From: Desulfobulbus sp.
Lineage (GTDB): Bacteria; Desulfobacterota; Desulfobulbia; Desulfobulbales; Desulfobulbaceae
DNA: 6,620 nt
Assembly: GCA_030602145.1 (NCBI GenBank)
Contig: JAUWAH010000138.1
Location: forward strand, 1-6,620
Reading direction: 5' to 3'
Below are positions 1 to 6,541 of this stretch, one piece after another (within the stretch, counting starts at the first letter, position 1; the number at the start of each line of letters is the position of its first letter). Both the position numbers and the translations under genes were made by a program. The notes below the pieces were generated by a model. That model was not told where the DNA came from and did not search any database. It saw only the letters and a list, made by a program, of their open reading frames with translations.

Positions 1-118
1 CGCCGTCATAGTCGCGCATCCTCACCGCCGGGAAATGGGCGCGGAACCAGCGGGCCTTGGTGCCCAGGGTCGAGGAATCAAGGCCGTGGAGGAAGAGAAT
101 GGGATGCAACGTGGGCAT
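1..118 (-). CDS. Alpha/beta-hydrolase-like esterase, N-terminal fragment (runs off the left edge)
   Basis: Only the first 39 codons are visible, from ATG at 118 reading leftward off the window. The peptide begins MPTLHPILFLHGLDSST and continues with KARWFRAHFP and RMRDYDG. A hydrophobic beta strand running into FLHGLDSS is the typical first strand plus oxyanion-hole His-Gly of alpha/beta hydrolases. The short N-terminus followed by Lys-Ala resembles the small YqiA/UPF0227-type esterases, but the nucleophile Ser and catalytic Asp/His lie outside the window, so the subfamily is a guess. A GGGAG ribosome-binding sequence sits about 6 nt upstream of the ATG. The gene follows the CDF transporter on the same strand after 39 bp, so the two are probably co-transcribed. 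Nothing in the fragment links it functionally to metal export. Confidence 0.65.
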   Translation of the reverse strand, partial: MPTLHPILFLHGLDSSTLGTKARWFRAHFPAVRMRDYDG

Positions 119-157
119 AAAGGCTCCCGTGGGACGGTTGAACGGCGGAGCCGGGGG

Positions 158-1078
158 TTACCGAGCTTCGTTCTCCGTGACCGGATGATAGTGGACATAG
201 ACGCGGCGGAGGAATTCGATGCGGGCCAGCAGGGATTCCTCCACCGCGGTGGCGATACGGTCGCCCTGCAGCACGGTGAGGCTGCCGTCGATGCCGATGG
301 TGATGTTGATCACCAGATAGGGGCCGAAGCGGTGGGCCTGGATATCCTCGATCTCCTGCACACCGTACACGTCTCGCAGGGCTGCGGTGATCTCCTCGGC
401 CAGTTCTCTGCCGGGCAGGGTGTCCATGAGGTCGGCGGTGGCTGAACGGAGGATGTCGATGCCGGTGTGGAGGATGATCAGGCTGACAACGGCTCCGGCC
501 AGGGGATCGATCCAGGGATACTCCAGACGGCCGAAGAAGATGCCGATGCCAGCCGCCGAGGAGGCGAAGATGTCGTTGCGATGGTCCTGGGCCAGGGCGC
601 GGACGGCGGTGTTGCCGGTCTGGCGGCTGAGCCCGTAGGTCCAGATGGTGAGGCCGCATTTGAGGAACACGGCCAAAAGGGCGATCCACAGGGCAGTGAC
701 GCTCGCCCCTGTCGCATCCGGCCGCACGGTCAGCAGTTCGTAGGCGGTGTCCACCGAGTGCCAGAAAATGGCGATGGCGGTGGTGACCACAAAGGCGCCG
801 ACCACCACCGCGGCCACGCTTTCCAACTGGTCATGGCCGTACGGATGCTCCCGATCCGCAGGTTTGGCGGACAGGCGAACAAAGATGGAGACCACGATGC
901 CATAGGCCACGTCCGAGGTCGAGTTGATGCCATCGGCCAGCAGGGCCGGACTCTGGCCGACCACCCCGACCACTGCCTTGAGGGCGGCAAGCACGATGTT
1001 GGCGGCCAGGCCGACCTGCACCGCCAGCATGCTCAATCGCCGCCTGCGGTCCGCGGCATCGTCGGGCTGTTGGTTCAT
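158..1078 (-). CDS. Cation diffusion facilitator (CDF) family metal exporter, possibly Mn(II)/Fe(II) type
   Basis: This is a 306-residue inner-membrane divalent-cation/proton antiporter of the CDF family, at the usual family length of about 300. Six hydrophobic segments are followed by a cytoplasmic C-terminal domain (about residues 210-306) that ends with HRFGPYLVINITIGIDG and YVHYHP. The TM2 motif is ALLADGINSTSD, with N52 and D56 as the metal-site pair. HPYGHDQLE (78-86) is the conserved loop after TM2. TM5 carries DHRND, giving D165 and D169. An N-x3-D plus D-x3-D site resembles bacterial manganese exporters such as MneP more than Zn-type YiiP (D-x3-D plus H-x3-D), so Mn or Fe is inferred as substrate. 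ATG at 1078 is chosen because GGAGG lies 6 nt upstream of it. An in-frame ATG at 1084 touches the GGAGG and is less likely, and longer N-terminal extensions to 1285 show no family similarity. Probably heads an operon with the esterase. Confidence 0.93.
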   Translation of the reverse strand: MNQQPDDAADRRRRLSMLAVQVGLAANIVLAALKAVVGVVGQSPALLADGINSTSDVAYGIVVSIFVRLSAKPADREHPYGHDQLESVAAVVVGAFVVTTAIAIFWHSVDTAYELLTVRPDATGASVTALWIALLAVFLKCGLTIWTYGLSRQTGNTAVRALAQDHRNDIFASSAAGIGIFFGRLEYPWIDPLAGAVVSLIILHTGIDILRSATADLMDTLPGRELAEEITAALRDVYGVQEIEDIQAHRFGPYLVINITIGIDGSLTVLQGDRIATAVEESLLARIEFLRRVYVHYHPVTENEAR

Positions 1079-1092
1079 GGGCATCCTCCGAT

Positions 1093-1133
1093 CGAAAACG
1101 AGCGTGCACCAGGGTGGCAGGTGAACGTTTTCG
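1093..1133. repeat. 8-bp inverted repeat in the CDF leader
   Basis: CGAAAACG (1093-1100) and CGTTTTCG (1126-1133) are perfect inverted copies separated by 25 nt. They lie between the predicted CDF promoter and its ribosome-binding site. This could be a repressor site or the base of a leader hairpin. No known metal-regulator box or manganese riboswitch core was recognised. Confidence 0.4.
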
Positions 1134-1136
1134 CTG

Positions 1137-1166
1137 GTTATACCTCCAGGCGCCATCATCAGGCAA
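1137..1166 (-). promoter_or_regulatory. Candidate sigma70 promoter for the CDF gene
   Basis: On the minus strand, TTGCCT (1166-1161, 4 of 6 to consensus) is followed after 18 nt by TATAAC (1142-1137, 5 of 6). Transcription would begin near 1130, giving a leader of about 50 nt before the ATG at 1078. Assigned by eye from consensus and position only. Confidence 0.35.
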
Positions 1167-1168
1167 TT

Positions 1169-1240
1169 GGTTTTTCCCGCCGTAGATGGGTGTGAATGAA
1201 TGGAAAAACCCCATGTCCACAGGCCGTTGCGGAAAAAACC
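1169..1240. repeat. Inverted and direct GGAAAAACC repeats upstream of fumC
   Basis: GGTTTTTCC (1169-1177) is a perfect 9-bp inverted copy of GGAAAAACC (1202-1210). A near copy with one more A, GGAAAAAACC, follows at 1231-1240. All three lie in the divergent CDF/fumC intergenic region, upstream of the fumC ribosome-binding site. They could be operator half-sites or simply an AT-rich, bendable stretch. No regulator can be named. Confidence 0.35.
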
Positions 1241-1317
1241 TTGCCCTTGGCGACGCAAATCGGTTTGCTGAAGAGAGAGGATCATTCATTGTCCATCCAT
1301 TTTCGGGGAGAACAGCA

Positions 1318-2712
<1,395 letters not shown>

Positions 2713-2760
2713 TGCCGCCGCCAACCATGCCTTCGCGCCCTAAATACATATTTTTCCCTA

Positions 2761-2790
2761 TAGACAGCCGTGCGTCATATCCTGTAGAAA
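2761..2790 (+). promoter_or_regulatory. Candidate sigma70 promoter for the ATPase-HDOD unit
   Basis: TAGACA (2761-2766, 5 of 6 to consensus) is followed after 18 nt by TAGAAA (2785-2790, 4 of 6). Transcription would start near 2797, leaving a leader of about 74 nt. No convincing intrinsic terminator for fumC was found between 2713 and 2760. The only dyad there is the AT-only AAATA-CA-TATTT at 2742-2753, followed by Ts. Confidence 0.3.
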
Positions 2791-2802
2791 TTCAAAGGGA
2801 AA

Positions 2803-2830
2803 GGATCGTTTGTGGGGTGGCCACGGATCC
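2803..2830 (+). promoter_or_regulatory. Leader hairpin upstream of the ATPase gene
   Basis: GGATC (2803-2807) can pair with GATCC (2826-2830), and inside it GTGG (2812-2815) can pair with CCAC (2821-2824) around a GGTGG loop. The GGGG at 2814-2817 could instead pair with the C run at 2841-2846, so two exclusive folds are conceivable. The leader has only a weak ribosome-binding sequence. No known riboswitch class was recognised. Confidence 0.3.
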
Positions 2831-2870
2831 AAGCGCCTCTCCCCCCAACACTAAACGAGCGACCTGAACA

Positions 2871-4739
2871 ATGACCGAACAGCCCGGCGACCACCTGAGC
2901 ACCATCATCCGCCTGCTCCTCCAGGTGGGCAAGATCAGCCGCCAACAGGTGGAGCATGCCGCCCGCATCCAGACCAAGCTGACTACCTTCACCCCGCTGC
3001 TCAAGATCCTCAAGGACCTGAAATTCGTTGCCGACCAGGATGTGCGCGACACCCTGCGTACCACCGCCTCCCCTGTCCGCATCGGCGATCTCCTGGTCGA
3101 GCTGGGCTACATCTCGCCGGAGGACCTGGAAGCGGCTATCCGCATCCAGAAGGAGAGCGACAGCCAGGAGAAACTGGGCCGCATCCTGGTCAAGCACAAT
3201 TTCATCGACGAGCAACTGTTCATCGAGATCCTCTCCATCCAGATGGGCTACTCGTTCATCGAGCCCAGTCTCACCAATATCGATCGGGAGTTGTGTGATC
3301 GAATCCCCAAAACGGTGATGCTGACCCACAACTTCATTCCGATCAAAAGCGACGACCGGGCAGTGCGGGTTGCCTTTGCCGATCCTCTCGACCATGAGGC
3401 GGTGCAGACCGCCCGGCGGTTTTGCGGCGAGGGCATCGTGCCGGTCATCGCCCAGATCCGGTCTATCAGGAAGACCATCGAGCTGCTGACGGAAAAGAAG
3501 GCCGGCAAAGCCCTGGCCATGGACACTTCCACCGTGGTCGGCACGGTCAACACCATTATCCTGGAGGCGATCAAGAGCAAGGCCAGCGATATCCATATCG
3601 AACCCATGGAGGACCGTTTGCAGGTCCGTTTCCGGGAAGACGGCGTGCTCAACCACTTCAAGGATTTTCCCAGAGAGATCGTCCCGGCGCTGGTCAGTCG
3701 GCTCAAAATCATGTGCCAGGCCGACATCACCGAGAAACGGCGCCATCAGGGCGGCCGCATCCTCTTTGCCTACGACGAGGGCCAGCTTGACCTACGCGTC
3801 TCCTTTTTCGTCACCATCCACGGCGAGAAAATCGTCCTGCGGCTGCTCAACCGCAAGCAGGAACTCTATGATTTGCAGGCCATCGGTCTCACGCCGCGCA
3901 TGCTGTCCCGTTTTCTCGAGGATGCCGTCTATCAGCCCAGCGGCGTGCTCCTCGTTACCGGCCCCACCGGTTCGGGCAAGACCTCAACCATCTACAGTTG
4001 CATCCATGCCCTGAAGAGTCCCCAGGTGAGCATCATCACCGCCGAGGAGCCGGTGGAGTATGTGATCGAGGGGGTGGCGCAGTGCTCTATCGACCCCAAG
4101 ATCGACCTGACCTTCGAGGAGACCCTGCGCCATATCGTCCGCCAGGACCCGGATGTGATCGTCATCGGCGAGATCCGCGACACCTACTCGGCCGAGGTGG
4201 CGGTCCAGGCGGCCCTGACCGGGCATAAGGTGCTGTCGACCTTCCACACCGAGGATTCCATCGGCGGCCTCATCCGGCTCTTGAACATGGACATCGCCCC
4301 CTTTCTGGTTTCCTCCACGGTGGTCAGTGTCCTGGCGCAGCGGCTGCTGCGTCGCGTCTGTCCGCACTGCAGCGTCGATGCCAAGCCGACGCCGGTGCAG
4401 ATCCAGCGATTGCGCACCACGGTCCGCGATCTGGACGGCGCCGCCTTCAAGAAGGGACGGGGATGCTCGCAGTGCAAGCAGACCGGCTATCGCGGCCGTA
4501 TCGGGGTGTTCGAGCTGCTGGTGCTCGACGAACCGGTGCGCACCGCCATCCTCGAACGCAGAACCAGTTACGAGATCCGCACCATCAGCATCAACCAGTC
4601 GGGTCTGGTCACCCTGCTGGAAGACGGGCTGGTCAAGGCGGCCGCCGGGGTCACCACCATCGACGAGGTGCTCCGCTGCCTGCCCATCCTCAGTCCGCCC
4701 CGGCCCCTTATCGAACTTCGCCGCCTGGCAGGTGAATAA
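2871..4739 (+). CDS. GspE/PulE/PilB-family type II secretion / type IV pilus assembly ATPase with MshEN-like N-terminus
   Basis: This 622-residue protein belongs to the hexameric ATPases that power pilus extension or type II secretion at the inner membrane. The catalytic core is complete: Walker A GPTGSGKT (364-371), Asp box AEEPVEY (391-397), Walker B DVIVIGEIRD (428-437), His box FHTED with H459, and a zinc-binding tetracysteine C497-x2-C500 plus C532-x2-C535. The tetracysteine is typical of GspE/PilB and absent from the PilT retraction ATPases. The N-terminus (11-124) holds four 24-residue half-motifs of the MshEN type, which binds c-di-GMP in MshE. Residues 70-93 (RIGDLLVELGYIS onward) match best. 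The start is fixed because an in-frame TGA lies at 2865, only two codons upstream of the ATG. The ribosome-binding site is weak. The HDOD gene follows with no gap. No pilT, pilC or pilin genes are in view, so PilB versus GspE/MshE cannot be decided. Confidence 0.93.
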   Translation: MTEQPGDHLSTIIRLLLQVGKISRQQVEHAARIQTKLTTFTPLLKILKDLKFVADQDVRDTLRTTASPVRIGDLLVELGYISPEDLEAAIRIQKESDSQEKLGRILVKHNFIDEQLFIEILSIQMGYSFIEPSLTNIDRELCDRIPKTVMLTHNFIPIKSDDRAVRVAFADPLDHEAVQTARRFCGEGIVPVIAQIRSIRKTIELLTEKKAGKALAMDTSTVVGTVNTIILEAIKSKASDIHIEPMEDRLQVRFREDGVLNHFKDFPREIVPALVSRLKIMCQADITEKRRHQGGRILFAYDEGQLDLRVSFFVTIHGEKIVLRLLNRKQELYDLQAIGLTPRMLSRFLEDAVYQPSGVLLVTGPTGSGKTSTIYSCIHALKSPQVSIITAEEPVEYVIEGVAQCSIDPKIDLTFEETLRHIVRQDPDVIVIGEIRDTYSAEVAVQAALTGHKVLSTFHTEDSIGGLIRLLNMDIAPFLVSSTVVSVLAQRLLRRVCPHCSVDAKPTPVQIQRLRTTVRDLDGAAFKKGRGCSQCKQTGYRGRIGVFELLVLDEPVRTAILERRTSYEIRTISINQSGLVTLLEDGLVKAAAGVTTIDEVLRCLPILSPPRPLIELRRLAGE

Positions 4740-5579
4740 ATGAGCGCCCCTGTTTCCCTCGTCGATGTCATCAACCGCTTCATCGAATCGGATGCGGTCA
4801 AGCTGCCGGTATTCAATACCGCCGCCAGCCGCATGCAGCAGGAGCTGGCCAGGAAGGAGCCCAGCATCCAGGTGATCGAAAAGATCATTACCGCCGATCA
4901 GGCCCTGGCCACCCAGGTGCTGAAGATCGCCAATTCGCCATTTTACCGCGGGCTCGCGGAGGTGAGCACGGTGCGGGCGGCGATCATGCGGCTGGGTATG
5001 GAGGAGATCGGCAAGGTGGTGCTGATGGCCACCTCCCGGCAGCAGTTCGTCAGCCGGGACCCCATCATCAACCGGCTGATGAAGCAGCTCTGGCAGCATG
5101 CGGTGGGTTGCGCCTACGCCGCCGTCTGGCTGGCCCGCCGTCACGCCTACGGGGTCGAGCAGAGCCAGGCCTTTTTCGCCGGCCTTTTCCATGATGTCGG
5201 CAAGCTGCTCGTCCTGGTGATCATCGAGCAGATCAAGCGCAAGAAGACCACTCTGAAGATCACCGACGCCCTGCTTCTGGAGGCCATGGCCAGGCTGCAC
5301 GCCCGGGAAGGAGCCAAGTTGCTCGGTCAATGGAACATGCCCGAACCGTTCTGCGTGATCGCCCGCGACCACCACAGCCAGGAGATCGATGAGCGTAACC
5401 TGCTTCTTGTCCTGGTGCGCATGGCCAACTTGGTCTGCCGCAAACTGGGCATCGGCCTGGAGGCGGATCCTGGCCTGCTCTTACCCGCCACACCGGAAGC
5501 CAGCCTGCTCAACTTAAGCGAGATCGACCTGGCCGAGCTGGAGATCGTCCTCGAAGACACCGCGGTTCTTCGCACTTAA
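4740..5579 (+). CDS. HDOD domain protein (degenerate HD-type signalling domain)
   Basis: A 279-residue cytoplasmic protein that is essentially one HDOD domain, about residues 15-240. The N-terminal part shows the usual LPVFNTAASRMQQEL and ITADQALATQVLKIANS segments. H120, the dyad in GLFHDVGKL (H151, D152) and H211-H212 recall HD phosphohydrolase ligands. The last position, normally Asp in true HD enzymes, is Asn here (N230 in RMANLVCRKLG), as is common in HDOD proteins, so catalysis is doubtful. HDOD domains are mostly scaffolds in signalling, motility and c-di-GMP networks. There is no second domain (no EAL, GGDEF or response-regulator part). Its ATG immediately follows the TAA of the ATPase gene, with AGGTGA inside that gene's end as ribosome-binding site, so the two are translationally coupled. 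A regulatory partner role for the ATPase is inferred from this linkage. Confidence 0.92.
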   Translation: MSAPVSLVDVINRFIESDAVKLPVFNTAASRMQQELARKEPSIQVIEKIITADQALATQVLKIANSPFYRGLAEVSTVRAAIMRLGMEEIGKVVLMATSRQQFVSRDPIINRLMKQLWQHAVGCAYAAVWLARRHAYGVEQSQAFFAGLFHDVGKLLVLVIIEQIKRKKTTLKITDALLLEAMARLHAREGAKLLGQWNMPEPFCVIARDHHSQEIDERNLLLVLVRMANLVCRKLGIGLEADPGLLLPATPEASLLNLSEIDLAELEIVLEDTAVLRT

Positions 5580-6010
5580 CCGGTCTGCTCCAGATTCAGG
5601 CGACTCCTGTCGATCGGCTGTTTTCTGCCCTGTTCGTCGATGGCCACATAGGTGAAGGCCGCCTCGGTGACCTTGAAGGTGGTGAATTGATCCTTGCCCC
5701 CATGGAGGATCGGCCGAACCCAGACTTCGAGGACAATGGTCACCGAGGTGGTGCCCAGCCGCTTGACCCGGCCGTAGCAGCAGACCACGTCGCCGACCCG
5801 CACCGGCTTGATGAACTGCATGGACTCCACCGCCACGGTGGCGGTTCGGGTTCGGGTTACCTCCTTGGCCAGCATGCTGCCGGCCAGATCCATCTGGGCC
5901 ATGATCCAGCCGCCGAAGATGTCGCCGTTGAAGCTGGTGTCGGCGGGCATGGGCATGGTGCGTAGCAGCAGGTCGCCCCGGGGGCAGGCGTCCGAGGTGG
6001 GTGTTGTCAT
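5576..6010 (-). CDS. yciA: YciA-type acyl-CoA thioesterase (hotdog fold)
   Basis: The 144-residue product hydrolyses acyl-CoA to free CoA and the acid, with broad substrate range in characterised YciA proteins, and acts as a cytosolic hotdog-fold oligomer. Similarity runs over almost the whole length: GDLLLRTMPMPADT (12-25), NGDIFGGWIMAQMD (28-41), VAVESMQFIKPVRVGDVVCC and TTSVTIVLEVWV, all close to E. coli YciA and H. influenzae HI0827. D41 aligns with the catalytic Asp44 of HI0827. ATG at 6010 is supported by GAGGAG 7 nt upstream and by the family length. It is convergent with the HDOD gene: its TAA (5578-5576) and the HDOD TAA (5577-5579) share TTAA, leaving no room for a terminator between the genes. 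The C-terminus is slightly shorter than in HI0827. Confidence 0.95.
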   Translation of the reverse strand: MTTPTSDACPRGDLLLRTMPMPADTSFNGDIFGGWIMAQMDLAGSMLAKEVTRTRTATVAVESMQFIKPVRVGDVVCCYGRVKRLGTTSVTIVLEVWVRPILHGGKDQFTTFKVTEAAFTYVAIDEQGRKQPIDRSRLNLEQTG

Positions 6011-6025
6011 GGTGGGTCTCCTCGC

Positions 6026-6053
6026 AGGGAAGGGAAAGGGGGAAGGAAAAGGA
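6026..6053. other. Homopurine/homopyrimidine tract in the yciA leader
   Basis: Twenty-eight consecutive purines on the plus strand (G3-5 and A2-4 runs) form an uninterrupted pyrimidine tract in the predicted yciA mRNA leader, just upstream of its ribosome-binding site. Pyrimidine-rich leaders can bind ribosomal protein S1, and such tracts can form triplex DNA. Neither role is shown here. Confidence 0.5.
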
Positions 6054-6063
6054 TGATCCTGTT

Positions 6064-6092
6064 TCTATAATGGATTTTTCCTGTTTCGTGAA
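6064..6092 (-). promoter_or_regulatory. Candidate sigma70 promoter for yciA
   Basis: On the minus strand, TTCACG (6092-6087, 4 of 6) and TATAGA (6069-6064, 4 of 6) are separated by 17 nt. The start point would be near 6057, about 46 nt before the yciA ATG. It is a weak match, supported mainly by its position in the divergent gap. Confidence 0.28.
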
Positions 6093-6140
6093 CCGGCGGG
6101 TCGGCGGGAAATTCTGGTGGTGGTGTTGGCCGCCGCCGAC

Positions 6141-6146
6141 TATAAT
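6141..6146 (+). promoter_or_regulatory. Candidate -10 element for the selenoprotein gene
   Basis: A perfect TATAAT lies 47 nt upstream of the ATG at 6194, predicting a leader of about 40 nt. No good -35 sequence is found 16-18 nt upstream (a GT-rich stretch at 6116-6129), so the promoter may be weak or need an activator. The 9-mer CTATAATGG at 6140-6148 also occurs at 6065-6073 on the same strand. Confidence 0.38.
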
Positions 6147-6193
6147 GGCTCGCCGAACCGATGGCCGCACTGATTTTCAGGAAGGGGGATTCT

Positions 6194-6541
6194 ATGCAGA
6201 TCGATTGGGCTTACCTGCGCAAGGGCTGAGCCTCCTGCGCCAAGGCACAGGATGTGCTGGATAAACATGGAGTTTCGCTCGGGCGGATCGTCGATGCCCG
6301 CAAGGAGCCGCTGGCCGACGAGGCAGCCTGGGCCTTGCTGGCCGGTGTCCGGGAGATCCTGGTGGCCAAGGGGAAGGGATTTGCGGTCCTCGATCCGCGC
6401 ACCGACACCCGGGAATCGATCCTGGCCGCGGCCCTGGGTCGGACCGGCAACCTGCGGGCTCCGGCCCTCCTGATCGGCGACCGGCTTGCGGTGGGATTCA
6501 GCGAGGGGCTGTACAGCCATTTCTTCGGATCATCGTCGTGA
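6194..6541 (+). CDS. ArsC-like thioredoxin-fold selenoprotein, UGA (Sec) at codon 12
   Basis: Read through the in-frame TGA at 6227-6229, this is a 115-residue protein starting MQIDWAYLRKG-U-ASCAKAQDVL. The motif U12-A-S-C15 sits after the first beta strand, exactly where thioredoxin-fold proteins of the ArsC/Spx group carry their catalytic Cys (compare the common K-G/P-C-x-x-C-K-A pattern). The C-terminal part has RAPALLIGDRLAVGFSEG with P90 as the likely cis-proline. A strong AAGGGGG ribosome-binding site lies 5 nt before the ATG, upstream of the TGA, which argues against a start downstream of it. A SECIS-like hairpin follows the TGA at the proper distance. The role is probably a selenol/thiol-dependent redox or reductase reaction; arsenate as substrate is not shown. 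Without recoding, a caller would report only about 95 residues from GTG 6254, losing the active site. The next gene overlaps its stop by 4 nt. Confidence 0.85.
6240..6260 (+). promoter_or_regulatory. Candidate bacterial SECIS element (selenocysteine insertion hairpin)
   Basis: Behind the TGA codon, CCA (6240-6242) pairs with TGG (6258-6260). AG (6243-6244) is bulged on the 5' side. GCACA (6245-6249) pairs with TGTGC (6253-6257) around the loop GGA. The loop starts 21 nt after the TGA. An apical loop about 20 nt downstream, with guanines and a 5'-side bulge, is the layout of the E. coli fdhF element bound by SelB. The fold was found by eye, without energy calculation. Confidence 0.65.

Noticed and set aside
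1079..1136. Manganese riboswitch (yybP-ykoY) in the CDF leader
   Set aside because: The predicted leader is only about 50 nt and the conserved core sequences of that riboswitch are not visible.
467..1195. Plus-strand ORF (242 codons) opposite the CDF gene
   Set aside because: It is an antisense shadow of a recognisable transporter. It has low hydrophobicity and no motif.
2742..2758. Intrinsic terminator after fumC (AAATA-CA-TATTT followed by T and C)
   Set aside because: The dyad is AT-only with a 2-nt loop and too weak for a terminator hairpin.
2775..3746. Minus-strand ORF (323 codons) opposite the ATPase N-terminus
   Set aside because: It is an antisense shadow of the MshEN and ATPase coding region and has no family motif.
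3984..5375. Long minus-strand ORF (463 codons) opposite the ATPase and HDOD genes
   Set aside because: It spans the junction of two well-supported plus-strand genes. Its composition (rich in D, G, H, Q) is typical of antisense reading of GC-rich codons.
6116..6130. Possible sigma54 -24/-12 promoter before the selenoprotein gene
   Set aside because: The GG and GC elements are not at the required spacing, and the -12 side reads TTGGCC rather than TTGCA.
6254..6541. A shorter ORF starting at GTG 6254 as the real gene
   Set aside because: It lacks a ribosome-binding site at the right distance and begins inside the first helix of the thioredoxin fold, without the active site. The upstream ATG at 6194 has a strong ribosome-binding sequence and the TGA falls exactly at the catalytic position.
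6194..6541. Pseudogene broken by a nonsense mutation
   Set aside because: The only stop is at the redox-active position, the rest of the frame is intact, and a suitable hairpin follows. Random decay would not be expected to place TGA there.
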